A program made the translations under genes and the position numbers. A DNA stretch of 64,000 bases from Geodermatophilus sabuli (GTDB lineage: Bacteria > Actinomycetota > Actinomycetes > Mycobacteriales > Geodermatophilaceae), in assembly GCF_900215145.1 (NCBI RefSeq), contig NZ_OBDO01000004.1, positions 62,001-126,000 on the forward strand, read 5' to 3'. Below the pieces are notes generated by a model, which was given only the letters and a program-made list of their open reading frames with translations, searched no databases and was not told the origin of the DNA. This document shows positions 8,061 through 17,209 of this stretch, piece by piece (position 1 is the stretch's first letter; every line of letters starts with the position of its first letter).

Positions 8061-9728
8061 ATGCACGTCGACTACGTCGATCCCTGGCCGGCGCTTCCCT
8101 GGCTCCGCCGCCGCAGGCGCTCCGCGGTCCTCGTCGGGGCGCTGACCCTCGCCGGTGTGCTGGGCGGCGGCGCCGTGGTCATGGCGGGGGACGGGAGCGG
8201 GGCGGCCTGCACCGCGCCCCGCGTCCTCCGGGTGGCCGTCGCCCCCGAGCTCGCCTCCGTGGTGGAGGACGCCGCCGCCGGCGTCGCGGGGGAGGAGCCC
8301 GGGGGCCCGTGCCTGCGGACGGAGGTCGCGGCCGCCGACCCGGCCGACGTCGCCCGCGCCGTGACGGCGGCGCCCGCCGACGCCCCCGACGTGTGGATCC
8401 CGGACGCCTCGCTGTGGCTCGACCGCGTCCGCGCAGCCGGGGTCGACCTCCCTCCGGAGTCCCCCTCCGTCGCCACGTCCCCCGCGGTGCTCGCCGTCGG
8501 CTCCGAGCGGGCGCGGGCATCGGGCTGGCCGGAGCATCCCCCGTCCCCCGAGGAGCTGGTGGGGGAGGGGCCGGCCCGGCTGGCGCTGCGGGAGCCCGCG
8601 ACCGACGCGGCCACGGCCATGGCCCTGGCCGGTCTGCTGTCGGCGACCGCCGAGGAGCCGGCCGGCCGCGCGGCGCTGGCCCAGGCGCTGCGCCACGCGG
8701 TCCAGGTCCCGCTGGCCACCCGCGAGGAGCTGCTCGCCGCCACGGGGACCGGAGCGGCGTCGGCGGTGAGCGAGCAGGCCGTCCTCGCGCACAACCGCCG
8801 GGCCGGAGCGGACCGGGTCGTGGCCGTCCACCCGCCGACCGGTGGGAGCCTGGACTACCCCTTCGCGGTGCTGGCGGACGACGCCGCGGCCGCCCGGGCC
8901 GCCGGGCGGCTGCTCGACGCCCTGCAGGGCCACGGCGCGCAGGAGGCGGTGGCCGCGCTGGGCTTCCGGGACGCGCGCGGCATCGGGCGGCCGGACACGG
9001 GTCGGGAACTGGGCGTCGACGTCGCGGTGCCCCCGGCGCCCATCCCCGCGGCGCAGCTCCTCGAGGCGCTCCGCGTCACCACGGTGATCACCTCGGGCAC
9101 GCGGATGCTCGCCGTGGTCGACGTCTCCGGATCGATGGCCGAGCAGGTCCCCGGCGCGGGCGGCGCGACGCGGATGGACGTCACCACGGAGGCCGCGGCC
9201 CGCGCGACCGCCCTCTACCCGGACGACGCCCGGATCGGCCTGTGGGTGTTCTCCCGCGAGCTGACGCCCGGCCACGACCACCAGGAGGTCGTGCCCATCG
9301 GCCCGCTCGGTCCCCGGGACGACGGCCGGCTCGGGCGCGAGCTCCTCGGCCGCGCGATCGCCGGCGTGCGGCCGCTCCCCGACGGGGACACCGGGCTCTA
9401 CGACACGGTGCTGGCCGCGGTCCGCCGGGTCCGCCAGGACTGGGACCCGGCGCGGGTCAACTCGGTCGTGCTCCTGACCGACGGGCGCGACGACGACGAG
9501 GGTGGGATCGGGCTCCCCGGCCTGCTGGCGGCCCTCGACCAGGAGTCCGACCCGGCCGCACCGGTCCCGGTGATCACCATCGGCCTCGGTGCGGGGAGCG
9601 ACACGGAGGCACTGGCGGCGATCAGCCGGGCGACCGGCGGCTCGACGTACGTGGCCGAGGACGGGGCCGACGTCTACGCCGTGTTCGAGGACGCCATCGG
9701 CCGGCGCTCCTGCCGCCCCGGCTGCTGA
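8061..9728 (+). CDS. Membrane-anchored substrate-binding and vWA-domain protein
   Basis: 555 residues. An Arg-rich stretch and a single membrane segment (about residues 23-43) are followed by an extracytoplasmic region like family-11 solute-binding proteins (about 55-310) and a C-terminal von Willebrand A domain. The vWA MIDAS is visible as DVSGS near residue 351, with LLTDGRDDDEGG further on. Probably an exported adhesion or metal-dependent assembly protein. ATG 8061 is chosen because the basic N-terminus and TM start there; the upstream frame is open but overlaps the SRPBCC promoter. Two short inverted repeats (9745-9759, 9761-9775) follow the stop. Confidence 0.85.
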   Translation: MHVDYVDPWPALPWLRRRRRSAVLVGALTLAGVLGGGAVVMAGDGSGAACTAPRVLRVAVAPELASVVEDAAAGVAGEEPGGPCLRTEVAAADPADVARAVTAAPADAPDVWIPDASLWLDRVRAAGVDLPPESPSVATSPAVLAVGSERARASGWPEHPPSPEELVGEGPARLALREPATDAATAMALAGLLSATAEEPAGRAALAQALRHAVQVPLATREELLAATGTGAASAVSEQAVLAHNRRAGADRVVAVHPPTGGSLDYPFAVLADDAAAARAAGRLLDALQGHGAQEAVAALGFRDARGIGRPDTGRELGVDVAVPPAPIPAAQLLEALRVTTVITSGTRMLAVVDVSGSMAEQVPGAGGATRMDVTTEAAARATALYPDDARIGLWVFSRELTPGHDHQEVVPIGPLGPRDDGRLGRELLGRAIAGVRPLPDGDTGLYDTVLAAVRRVRQDWDPARVNSVVLLTDGRDDDEGGIGLPGLLAALDQESDPAAPVPVITIGLGAGSDTEALAAISRATGGSTYVAEDGADVYAVFEDAIGRRSCRPGC

Positions 9729-9814
9729 CCCGCCACCAGCACCCGGTCACCCGGTGACCACCCGCCCTCGGCGGGCGGCCACACCCCGCTCAGCGACGTG
9801 TCAGGAGGTGGTGC

Positions 9815-10759
9815 ATGCCCTCGACCTGCTCCTGTACCCGGGCGGGCCCGCCGGGACCGCTCCGGACGGCGGAGCGCCGCTCGCCGGGGGTCGACCCCGA
9901 CGAGGGCCCGGGTGGCGGCCCCGGTGGCGGCCCCGGCGGCGGCCCGGGTGACGGCTTCTGCGACGGCTCCGGTGACCGGGCCCCGGACGGTGGCAGGTGG
10001 GACCGCCCCCGGCGGGCCCGGCCGCTGGCGTCGGCCCGGGCTCTCGGCCACGACCTGCTCGCCCTGGGGTCGGCCGCCCTCCGGCTGCCCGTGACCGCAC
10101 GCGCCCTCGGGTCCCCCGGGCGGCCGGAGCCGTGGCTCCGCACCCACCACCACCCCGTGGTGCTGGTGCACGGCTACGCCGCCACGGACGACGTGTGGGA
10201 CCCCGTGGCGCGGGGCCTGCGCGGCGCGGGCTTCGGCTGCGTGGTGCGGCTGTCCTACAACTCGTTCTCCAGCGACGTACCGCACCTCGCGCGGCAGATC
10301 GCCGAGCAGGCGGCGGCCGCGGTGGCGTGGACCGGAGCCGCCGGCGTCCACCTGGTGGGCCACAGCCTCGGCGGCCTGCTGATCCGCCACGCCGTCCAGT
10401 GCACGTCCTTCCCGGTCCCGGTCAGCACGGTGGTCACCATCGCCACGCCCCACGGCGGGCTCGCCGTCGCCCGGCTGGCACCGGGCGGCTGCGCCCGGCT
10501 GATGCACCCACGGTCACCCCTCCTGACCCCGGTCCACCGCGCCGGGGCCCGGACCCGCTGGGTGGCCTTCTACTCCGGCGGGGACCGGCTCGTCCGGCCG
10601 TCCACCGCCCGCCTGGACGGGCCGGGCCCGCAGGTCACCAACATCGAGGTCCCGGCCCGGGGTCACCTGACGATCTGCCGCGACCCGCGGCTGGTGGCCG
10701 GCGTGACCCGCGAGCTCCTGTCCAGCGAGCGCACCGGCGCCGTCCTCGAGGCGGCCTGA
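9815..10759 (+). CDS. Alpha/beta-hydrolase lipase
   Basis: 314 residues. The hydrolase core begins with PVVLVHGYAATDDVWDPV (oxyanion-hole strand) and has the nucleophile elbow GHSLGG (Ser about 182), in the class of bacterial triacylglycerol lipases. The first 100 residues are unusual: Cys-containing and with a Gly-Pro-rich repeat (GGGPGGGPGGGPGDG) encoded by 12-bp tandem units. No classical signal peptide is visible, so localisation is unclear. ATG 9815 has TCAGGAGGT upstream. A shorter start near the helical segment at about residue 75 is possible. Confidence 0.8.
   Translation: MPSTCSCTRAGPPGPLRTAERRSPGVDPDEGPGGGPGGGPGGGPGDGFCDGSGDRAPDGGRWDRPRRARPLASARALGHDLLALGSAALRLPVTARALGSPGRPEPWLRTHHHPVVLVHGYAATDDVWDPVARGLRGAGFGCVVRLSYNSFSSDVPHLARQIAEQAAAAVAWTGAAGVHLVGHSLGGLLIRHAVQCTSFPVPVSTVVTIATPHGGLAVARLAPGGCARLMHPRSPLLTPVHRAGARTRWVAFYSGGDRLVRPSTARLDGPGPQVTNIEVPARGHLTICRDPRLVAGVTRELLSSERTGAVLEAA
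9911..9946 (+). repeat. Three 12-bp tandem units inside the lipase gene
   Basis: GGTGGCGGCCCC twice, then a one-substitution variant, encoding the GGGP repeats of the lipase N-terminal linker. The unit is a multiple of three, so copy-number change would keep the frame. Confidence 0.7.
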
Positions 10760-10779
10760 GCGCGCACCGGGTCGCCCCG

Positions 10780-10785
10780 GTATCA
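10780..10785 (+). promoter_or_regulatory. GTATCA element, copy 5
   Basis: GTATCA in the context CCCCGGTATCAGGACGG, 97 bp before the SDR gene at 10882 that opens the proposed biosynthetic operon. Confidence 0.4.
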
Positions 10786-10881
10786 GGACGGCCCGCCGCG
10801 GCTCCCGTCTCCCGAGACCCCGTCACCGGCTCCGTCGCCGCACCGCCCGCCGGAGCACCCCCCACCACCCAGGAGAGCCCC

Positions 10882-11952
10882 GTGACCGTGGAGCACCTCG
10901 TACCGCACCACTCCCACCCGCCCGCCCGGCGCCGCACCGTCCTGCTGACCGGGGCCTCCGGGGTGGTGGGCCGCGCGCTGCTGGAACGGCTGCGCGACGT
11001 CGAGGTCGTCGCCCTGGTGCACCGCACCCCGGTGACCGGTCCGGGCACCCGCTCGGTGCGCGGCGACGTCGCCGAGCCGATGCTGGGCCTGGACCGGCGG
11101 ACCCACGACCGGCTCGCCGCGACGGTCGACGCGGTCGTCCACTGCGCCGCGGTCACCGACTTCAACCGCACGGACGGCTCGCTGCACGCGACCAACGTCG
11201 CCGGCACGGAGCACGTGGCCGCCTTCGCGGCCCGGGCGGGCGCCGTGCTCTACCACGTGAGCACGGCCTTCGTGCACACCGCCGTGGAGGGCGACCGCGG
11301 CCGGGCCGCGCTCGGCTACGCCGAGTCCAAGGCGGCCGCGGAGGAGACCCTGCGGGCCAGCGGCGTGCCGCACGTCGTCCTGCGTCCCTCCGTGGTCATC
11401 GGGGACTCCCGGACCGGCGAGATCGCCCAGTTCCAGGGCCTGCACCGGGTCGCTGCGGGGATCGTCACCGGGATCGTCCCGCTGATCCCCTTCGACGCGA
11501 GCTGGCCGATCGACTTCGTGCCGGCCGACCTGGTGGCCGATGCGATCGCCTGCGTCGTCGAGCGGCGGATCGACCGCGGGGAGTACTGGATCACCGCCGG
11601 ACCCCGGTCGCTGCGGCTCGACGAGGCGGTCGAGGTAGTCGTGGACACCGCCCGCGACCTGGGCCGCACGGTCGACGTGCCGCGCTTCGTGGCCCCGGAG
11701 CTGTTCGACCGGCTGATCGGCCCCGTCTTCCTCGACGCGCTGCCCGGCACCGTCCGCCGCACCGTCGTCCGGATGCTCGACTTCTTCGCGGCCTACCTGC
11801 AGTCGGGGGAGACCAAACCCAGCAGTCTGACCGAGCTGGAGGCGCTCGGCATGCGCCCGTTGCCCGACCAGCGCGAGTCGCTGCGCGCCGGCGTCCGGTA
11901 CTGGGCGGCCGTCACGGGCCACGCCGGTCGCGAGACGGCGCAGGTGGCCTGA
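10882..11952 (+). CDS. SDR / thioester-reductase-like NAD(P)-binding protein
   Basis: 356 residues, extended SDR fold of the NAD_binding_4 (fatty acyl / thioester reductase) type. Visible: cofactor motif LLTGASGVVGRALLERL (about 21-37), VVHCAAVTDFN, NVAGTEH, YHVSTAFVH, and the catalytic YAESK dyad. Expected reaction: reduction of an acyl thioester to an aldehyde or alcohol, or of a related carbonyl. GTG 10882 with AGGAGAG upstream is chosen over the long open frame that overlaps the lipase. It is the first gene of a unit ending at 14832; the aminotransferase starts 1 bp after its stop, implying joint use. Confidence 0.82.
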   Translation: MTVEHLVPHHSHPPARRRTVLLTGASGVVGRALLERLRDVEVVALVHRTPVTGPGTRSVRGDVAEPMLGLDRRTHDRLAATVDAVVHCAAVTDFNRTDGSLHATNVAGTEHVAAFAARAGAVLYHVSTAFVHTAVEGDRGRAALGYAESKAAAEETLRASGVPHVVLRPSVVIGDSRTGEIAQFQGLHRVAAGIVTGIVPLIPFDASWPIDFVPADLVADAIACVVERRIDRGEYWITAGPRSLRLDEAVEVVVDTARDLGRTVDVPRFVAPELFDRLIGPVFLDALPGTVRRTVVRMLDFFAAYLQSGETKPSSLTELEALGMRPLPDQRESLRAGVRYWAAVTGHAGRETAQVA

Positions 11953-11953
11953 G

Positions 11954-13201
11954 GTGCCCGCCGACACCGACCGCGACCGCGTCCTCGACCGGTACAGCCG
12001 GCACGTCAACACCTCGCTGGCCCGCCTGGCGCGGCTCACCGCCACGCCGGTCGAGGTCGGCGCGGCCGGCAGCCACGTCCACGGCGGCGACGGGCACACC
12101 TACCTCGACTGCGGCGGCTTCGGGGTGTTCCTGCTCGGCCACTGCCACCCGCGGGTGGTCGAGGCGGTGCGCGCCCAGCTCGTCCGCAACCCCCTCGCCA
12201 CGCGGCTGTTCCTCAACCCCGAGCTGGCCGAGGCCGCCGAGGCCCTGGCCGCGATCACCCCGCCCGGCCTGGAGTACGTCTTCCTGACCAACTCCGGGGC
12301 CGAGGCCACCGAGGTCGGCCTCAAGCTCGCCCGCCTGGCGGGCAAGCGCTCGGTGGTCGCCATGCACGGCGGTTTCCACGGCAAGACCCTGGGGGCCCTG
12401 TCGGTCACCGGGCGGCCGCAGTACCGGCGGCCGTTCGAGCCGCTGCTCTCCGACGTCGCCTTCGTGCCCTTCGGCGACGTCGAGGCGCTCCGTGCGCGGC
12501 TCACCGGCGACTGCGCCGTCCTGCTCGAGCCGGTGCAGGCCGAGGGCGGCGTCCGCGTCCCGCCGGAGGGCTACCTGCGCGCGGTCCGGGCCGCCTGCGA
12601 CGAGGTCGGCGCCGTGCTGGTCCTGGACGAGATCCAGTCCGGGATGGGCCGACTGGGCTCCTGGTGGGGAGCCGACCTGGCCGGCGTCACCCCCGACGTG
12701 CTGCTCGCCGGCAAGGTGCTCGGGGGCGGTGTGGTGCCGGTCGGGGGCGTCGTGGCCACGGAACGGGTGTTCGCCCCCCTGAACGCCGACCCGCTCCTGC
12801 ACTCCTCCACGTTCGCCGGCAGCCCGCTCGCCGCCACCGCGGTCACCGCGACCATCCGCGTCATCGAGTCGGAGGGGCTGCTGGAGCGCGCCCGCCGGCT
12901 GGGACCGCAGGTCCGCGACCTCGCCGACGAGGCGCTGAGCCGGCACTGCCCGCACCTGGTCACCGAGGTGCGCGGCGAGGGCCTGCTCATCGGGATCGAG
13001 TTCCGGTCCTCCGACGTGGCCACCGAGTTCCTCCTCCGGCTGCTCGACGAGCGGGTCATCCCCTCCTACTCGCTCAACTCCAGCAACGTCCTGCGCCTGA
13101 CCCCGCCGGCGGTGCTCGACACCGCCGACCTCGACTGGCTCGCCCGTGCCCTGGACACCGCCGCCCGGCGGGTCGGGGCGACCGTCCCGTCCGCCGCCTG
13201 A
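11954..13201 (+). CDS. Class III PLP-dependent aminotransferase
   Basis: 415 residues of the ornithine/omega-aminotransferase family. Motifs: TNSGAEATEVGLKLAR (phosphate-binding), FHGKTLGALSVTG, the PLP Asp in LVLDEIQSGMGRLG, and the Schiff-base lysine in LLAGKVLGGGVVPVGG. Start GTG 11954 overlaps the stop region of the SDR gene, indicating translational coupling. A reductase and an aminotransferase side by side would turn an acyl thioester into an aldehyde and then a primary amine. That function is inferred from context. No stand-alone biotin or lysine gene cluster is nearby. Confidence 0.9.
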   Translation: MPADTDRDRVLDRYSRHVNTSLARLARLTATPVEVGAAGSHVHGGDGHTYLDCGGFGVFLLGHCHPRVVEAVRAQLVRNPLATRLFLNPELAEAAEALAAITPPGLEYVFLTNSGAEATEVGLKLARLAGKRSVVAMHGGFHGKTLGALSVTGRPQYRRPFEPLLSDVAFVPFGDVEALRARLTGDCAVLLEPVQAEGGVRVPPEGYLRAVRAACDEVGAVLVLDEIQSGMGRLGSWWGADLAGVTPDVLLAGKVLGGGVVPVGGVVATERVFAPLNADPLLHSSTFAGSPLAATAVTATIRVIESEGLLERARRLGPQVRDLADEALSRHCPHLVTEVRGEGLLIGIEFRSSDVATEFLLRLLDERVIPSYSLNSSNVLRLTPPAVLDTADLDWLARALDTAARRVGATVPSAA

Positions 13202-13234
13202 CCGCTCGTCCCCCGCCCCACCCCGAGGAGACCC

Positions 13235-13711
13235 ATGCGCACAGTCCTGCTCCGGATGCACGTACCGGCGCGTCCGGCCGCCGACGTGTACCGGACCCTG
13301 ACCGACTTCGCCCGCTATCCCGAGCTCAGCCCCGCCGTCCGCAGCGTCACCGTCACCGAGGTCGACGACGTCACCTCGGTGTCCTCCTGGGAGGTCACCT
13401 TCCGGGCGGGCATCCTGCGCTGGACGGAGCAGGACCGGTTCGACCGGGCCGCGCACACCATCACCTTCGCCCAGACCGAGGGTGACATCCCCGTCTTCGA
13501 CGGCTCCTGGCGGTGCGCCGACGTCACCGGCGGATCGGACGTCGTCTTCACCGCGCGCCTGGACCTGGGGATCCCCAGTCTGGCCGACGCGCTCGAGCCG
13601 ATCGCGGTGCGCGCACTCGTCGACAACACGGTGTCGATCGTGACCGGCCTGGTCGGCGCCGTCGACGTGGTGGACACCGAGGTCGGCGTCCTGTCGGGGA
13701 GCGCGGCGTGA
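13235..13711 (+). CDS. SRPBCC / aromatase-cyclase-like protein
   Basis: 158 residues with the polyketide cyclase/coenzyme-Q-binding pattern: ADVYRTLTDFARYPEL, then SSWEVTFRAGILRWTEQDRFD and a C-terminal amphipathic helix. ATG 13235 has CGAGGAGACC upstream. Its stop overlaps the GTG start of the acyl-CoA-dehydrogenase-like gene by 3 bp (GTGA), so the two are co-translated. Probably a lipid or intermediate-binding partner. Unlike the SRPBCC protein at 7353, it sits inside an operon. Confidence 0.82.
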   Translation: MRTVLLRMHVPARPAADVYRTLTDFARYPELSPAVRSVTVTEVDDVTSVSSWEVTFRAGILRWTEQDRFDRAAHTITFAQTEGDIPVFDGSWRCADVTGGSDVVFTARLDLGIPSLADALEPIAVRALVDNTVSIVTGLVGAVDVVDTEVGVLSGSAA

Positions 13712-14832
13712 ACCTGCTGGCGGCCGACCGCGGCACCCTCGAGCGGCACCTGCCCGGACTGGACGACGCCCTGGCCGCCGTCCCGCTGCTGGACCTGGAG
13801 CGACCCCGCTCGGGCGCCCTGGAGCTGTTCCGCGAGCGGAACGGCCCCGCCCTGCTCGTGCCCGCCGAGTACGGGGGCAAGGGTGCGTCGATGGTCGACG
13901 CCGTCCGGGTCCAGCGGGCGCTCGGCAGCCGGTCGCCGTCGCTGGCCGTGGCGACGACGATGCACCACTTCTCCGTCGCCTCGCTGGTCGAGCTCACCGC
14001 GATGGGCAGCGGCTTCGAGTGGGCGGTGCTGGCCGCGATCGCCGAGCGCAACTGGTTGCTCAGCTCGGGCTTCGCCGAGGGGCGACCGGGCCAGCACATC
14101 CTGAGCCCCACGATGCGCGGTGTCCCCGTCGACGGCGGCATCCTCGTCACCGGCGTCAAGAAGCCGTGCAGCCTGACGTGGTCGATGGACCTGATGAGCG
14201 CCAGCGTCGCGGTGCGCGACCCGCGGGGGGACACCGACCGGATGGCGGTCGTGCTCATCCCGGCCGACTCGGCGGGCATCGAGCGGTCGCCGTTCTGGCG
14301 GAGCACCGCGCTGGCCGGCGCGGAGAGCGACCAGGTGAGCCTGGACCGGGTGTTCGTGCCGGACGCCTGCGTCTTCCACCCGCAGGACGGCGTCGCGATG
14401 GACCCGGTGCAGGCCCGGGGCTTCGTCTGGTTCGAGACGCTGGTCTCGGCGTCCTACCTGGGTGCGGCGGCCAACCTGGCCGGGCGGGTGATCGCCGGTG
14501 GACGCGGTTCCGACGACGACCGGGCCGGGCTGGCGATCGAACTGGAGACGGCGGCCGCTGCGCTCGAGCACGTGGCCACCGTGGCGCCGACCTGCGAGGA
14601 CCACCAGGTCCTGCTGGCCCGCGCCCTCTACGTCCGGTTCGCCACCGAGCGGGCGATCGAGCGGGTCGTCATGGCGGCCACGGCGGTCGCCGGGGGCATG
14701 GCGTTCATCGAGTCGCCCGAGATCGCCTACATGCTGGCCGCGACCCGGGCCCTGGCCTACCACCCGCCGTCCCGGGCGGCCGCCGTCGGGCCGCTGGCCC
14801 GCCACCTCGCCGGCGCACCGCTGTCCCTGTGA
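13708..14832 (+). CDS. Acyl-CoA dehydrogenase-like flavoprotein
   Basis: 374 residues with N-terminal ACAD pattern (PAEYGGKGASMVDAVRVQRALG), middle beta domain (LVTGVKKPCSLTWSMDL, FVPDACVFHP) and a helical C-terminal half. The family uses FAD to insert or remove double bonds in acyl-CoA/ACP, or to oxygenate small substrates. The catalytic Glu could not be assigned by eye. GTG 13708 overlaps the previous stop. Last gene of the first unit; a 163-bp gap containing a GTATCA element follows before the exporter. Confidence 0.82.
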   Translation: MNLLAADRGTLERHLPGLDDALAAVPLLDLERPRSGALELFRERNGPALLVPAEYGGKGASMVDAVRVQRALGSRSPSLAVATTMHHFSVASLVELTAMGSGFEWAVLAAIAERNWLLSSGFAEGRPGQHILSPTMRGVPVDGGILVTGVKKPCSLTWSMDLMSASVAVRDPRGDTDRMAVVLIPADSAGIERSPFWRSTALAGAESDQVSLDRVFVPDACVFHPQDGVAMDPVQARGFVWFETLVSASYLGAAANLAGRVIAGGRGSDDDRAGLAIELETAAAALEHVATVAPTCEDHQVLLARALYVRFATERAIERVVMAATAVAGGMAFIESPEIAYMLAATRALAYHPPSRAAAVGPLARHLAGAPLSL

Positions 14833-14918
14833 GGCGACGACCGCGACCCCACCCCGCCGGCGCCTCCCGCGGACCACGTCCCGGCACCGAGGCGACCCGG
14901 TCGCCGCTGCCCGGCCGC

Positions 14919-14924
14919 GTATCA
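14919..14924 (+). promoter_or_regulatory. GTATCA element, copy 6
   Basis: GTATCA in the context GGCCGCGTATCACGCGG, 72 bp before the MMPL gene and 43 bp before the mini-ORF at 14967. Suggests a second promoter inside the gene cluster. Confidence 0.35.
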
Positions 14925-14966
14925 CGCGGGGGCGCCGGCGGCTCCCACACGAGAAGGAGCGGTGCG

Positions 14967-14999
14967 ATGCACGACCCCCGACGCGAGGAGGACACGTGA
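14967..14999 (+). CDS. Possible 10-codon leader ORF coupled to the exporter
   Basis: ATG 14967 with AGAAGGAG 9 nt upstream encodes MHDPRREEDT and stops at TGA 14997-14999, overlapping the exporter GTG start (GTGA). Codons 7-8 are themselves the GAGGAG Shine-Dalgarno of the exporter, so ribosomes translating the leader would terminate on the exporter start. Could equally be chance. Confidence 0.3.
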   Translation: MHDPRREEDT

Positions 15000-17206
15000 C
15001 ACGGTTCACGCAGGTCGTCGTCCGGTTCCGCGTGGTCATCCTGCTCGTCGCGGCGGGCTTCGTCCTGCTCGGCGGAGTCGCCGGGCGGGACGTGGCCACC
15101 CATCTCCGTGGCGGGACCTCGGTCCCGGCCATCGGGGAGTCGGCCGAGGCGCTGGAGCAGGCGGCGGCGCAGTTCGGCATCCAGCCGCCGAACCTCGTCG
15201 TCCTCGTCACCGCGGACGGCGGCCAGGTGGGCGATCCCGACGTCACCGCGGCCGGCGTGGCGCTCACGCGCAGGATCGCGGCCGAGGACGCGGTCGCGGA
15301 CGTCTACTCGTACTGGACGGCGAACGCCCCCTCCCTGGCCTCGCGGGACGGGGACCAGGCGCTGGTCATCGCCCGCGTCACCGGTGAGCAGGACACGGCC
15401 ATCGAGCGGGCGCTGGCCCTGGAGGAGGACCTCGAGGGCGCGAGCGGCCCGCTGCAGGTCCAGGTCGGGGGCCCGCTGATCGTGTCCCACGAGCTGACCC
15501 AGACCATCGACGGCGACCTGCGGACCGCCGAGCGCGTGGTCGTCCCGCTGACGCTGCTGGCGCTGGTCGTCGTCTTCGGCTCGGTGGTCGCCGCCGGCAT
15601 ACCGGTCCTCGTCGGCATCCTGGCCGTGCTCGTGGCCTACGTGTCGCTCAAGGTGCTGGCCCAGGTCACCGACATCCACATCTTCGCCCTCAACCTCACC
15701 ACGGCACTCGGCTTCGGCCTGGCGATCGACTACAGCCTCTTCCTCGTCCGGCGGTTCCGTGAGGAACTGCCCCGCCAGCCGAGCACCGCGGCCGCGCTTG
15801 TCCGCACGATGCAGACCGGCGGCAAGACGATCGCCGTCAGCGCGGCGACGCTCATCGGCAGCCTGACCGCACTGCTGCTGTTCCCCCACATGTTCCTGCG
15901 GTCCTTCGGCCTCGCCGGCATCACCGTCGTCACCGGCGCGGTGCTCGGTGCGCTGCTCGTCATCCCCGCCCTCCTCTCGCTGCTCGGCCCCCGGGTCAAC
16001 CGGCTGAGCCTGCGCCGGACCCCGGAGCACGCGGCGGCCCCGGACTGGTGGTACCGCTTCTCCCACCGGGTCATGCGGCGGCCGGGACTGGTCGCCGTCG
16101 TGATCACCGCCCTGCTGGCGGTGCTGCTCCTGCCCTTCCTGCAGCTGGTGCCGGGCGCGGCCGACGACCGGGCGCTGCCGGCGGGCAACAGCGCGCGGGC
16201 GCTCAACGACACCCTGCGGGAGGACTTCTCGAGCCAGGAGGCCCAGCCGATCGCGATCGTCGCGCCCGGGGCCGGCGACCCCGCCTCGGCCCGGAGCGAG
16301 ATCGACGACTTCGCGCGGCGGGTGTCCCTGGTGCCCGACGTCGCCCGCGTGGACGCGCTGACGGGTTCCTACGCGGCCGGTGAGGTCGTGGCCGCGCCCA
16401 CCGCCCTCTCCGAGCGGTTCGCCGCGGAGGAGGGGACGTGGTTCTCCGCCGCGCTCGACGTGGAGCCCCTCGGGAGCCGGGCGGAGCAGGTGGTGGAGCG
16501 GATCCGGTCCGTCGACCCGCCGTTCCCCGTCCTGGTCGGCGGGGACTCCGCCAGCGTCGTGGACGCCAAGGCCGCCATCGCCGACCGCATGGTCCTCGCG
16601 ATCGTCCTGGTGGTCCTGGTCAACCTCGTCGTCCTCACCTGCACGTTCCGGTCGGTCCTCATCCCCGTGAAGGCCGTCGTCCTCAACACCCTCAGCCTCA
16701 CGGCCGTGTTCGGCCTCATGGTGTGGCTGTTCCAGGAGGGCAACCTGTCCGGCCTCCTGGGGTTCACCGCGACGGGTGTCCTCGAGGCGACGACGCCGAT
16801 CCTCATGTTCTGCGTGGCCTTCGGCCTCTCCATCGACTACGAGGTGTTCGTCATCTCGCGGATCAAGGAGGAGCACGAGGCGGGCTGGGAGACGCGGGAG
16901 GCGGTCGCCCGGGGTCTGCAGGGGTCTGCGGGGGTGATCACCACGGCCGCGGTGCTCATGGCCATCGTCTTCGTGGCCGTCGCGACGTCGTCGGTGTCGA
17001 TCATCAAGATGTTCGGCATCGGGCTCGCGGTCGCGGTCCTGGTGGACGCCATGGTCATCCGCAGCACCCTGCTGCCGGCGCTCATGGTGCTCATGGGGCG
17101 CGCCAACTGGTGGCCCGGCGGGCGCGGTGCCCGGGCAGAGCGCGCGAGCGAGGCTCGGCGGGTCGCGGTGGAGGCACCGTGCCCGGCCGGCGCACCGGTG
17201 GGCTGA
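14996..17206 (+). CDS. MMPL-family RND transporter
   Basis: 736 residues with the MmpL layout: TM1 at residues 10-30, a periplasmic domain, a five-helix bundle with ALGFGLAIDYSLFLVRRFREE, a second periplasmic domain, then a second bundle with FGLSIDYEVFVISRIKEEHE. The paired Asp-Tyr residues are the proton-relay positions known in MmpL proteins. It should export a lipid or lipid-like product. GTG 14996 has GAGGAGG just upstream. It lies directly after the reductase/aminotransferase/ACAD unit and 3 bp before the DUF2156 gene, so the likely cargo is the product of this cluster. Confidence 0.92.
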   Translation: MTRFTQVVVRFRVVILLVAAGFVLLGGVAGRDVATHLRGGTSVPAIGESAEALEQAAAQFGIQPPNLVVLVTADGGQVGDPDVTAAGVALTRRIAAEDAVADVYSYWTANAPSLASRDGDQALVIARVTGEQDTAIERALALEEDLEGASGPLQVQVGGPLIVSHELTQTIDGDLRTAERVVVPLTLLALVVVFGSVVAAGIPVLVGILAVLVAYVSLKVLAQVTDIHIFALNLTTALGFGLAIDYSLFLVRRFREELPRQPSTAAALVRTMQTGGKTIAVSAATLIGSLTALLLFPHMFLRSFGLAGITVVTGAVLGALLVIPALLSLLGPRVNRLSLRRTPEHAAAPDWWYRFSHRVMRRPGLVAVVITALLAVLLLPFLQLVPGAADDRALPAGNSARALNDTLREDFSSQEAQPIAIVAPGAGDPASARSEIDDFARRVSLVPDVARVDALTGSYAAGEVVAAPTALSERFAAEEGTWFSAALDVEPLGSRAEQVVERIRSVDPPFPVLVGGDSASVVDAKAAIADRMVLAIVLVVLVNLVVLTCTFRSVLIPVKAVVLNTLSLTAVFGLMVWLFQEGNLSGLLGFTATGVLEATTPILMFCVAFGLSIDYEVFVISRIKEEHEAGWETREAVARGLQGSAGVITTAAVLMAIVFVAVATSSVSIIKMFGIGLAVAVLVDAMVIRSTLLPALMVLMGRANWWPGGRGARAERASEARRVAVEAPCPAGAPVG

Positions 17207-17209
17207 CCG

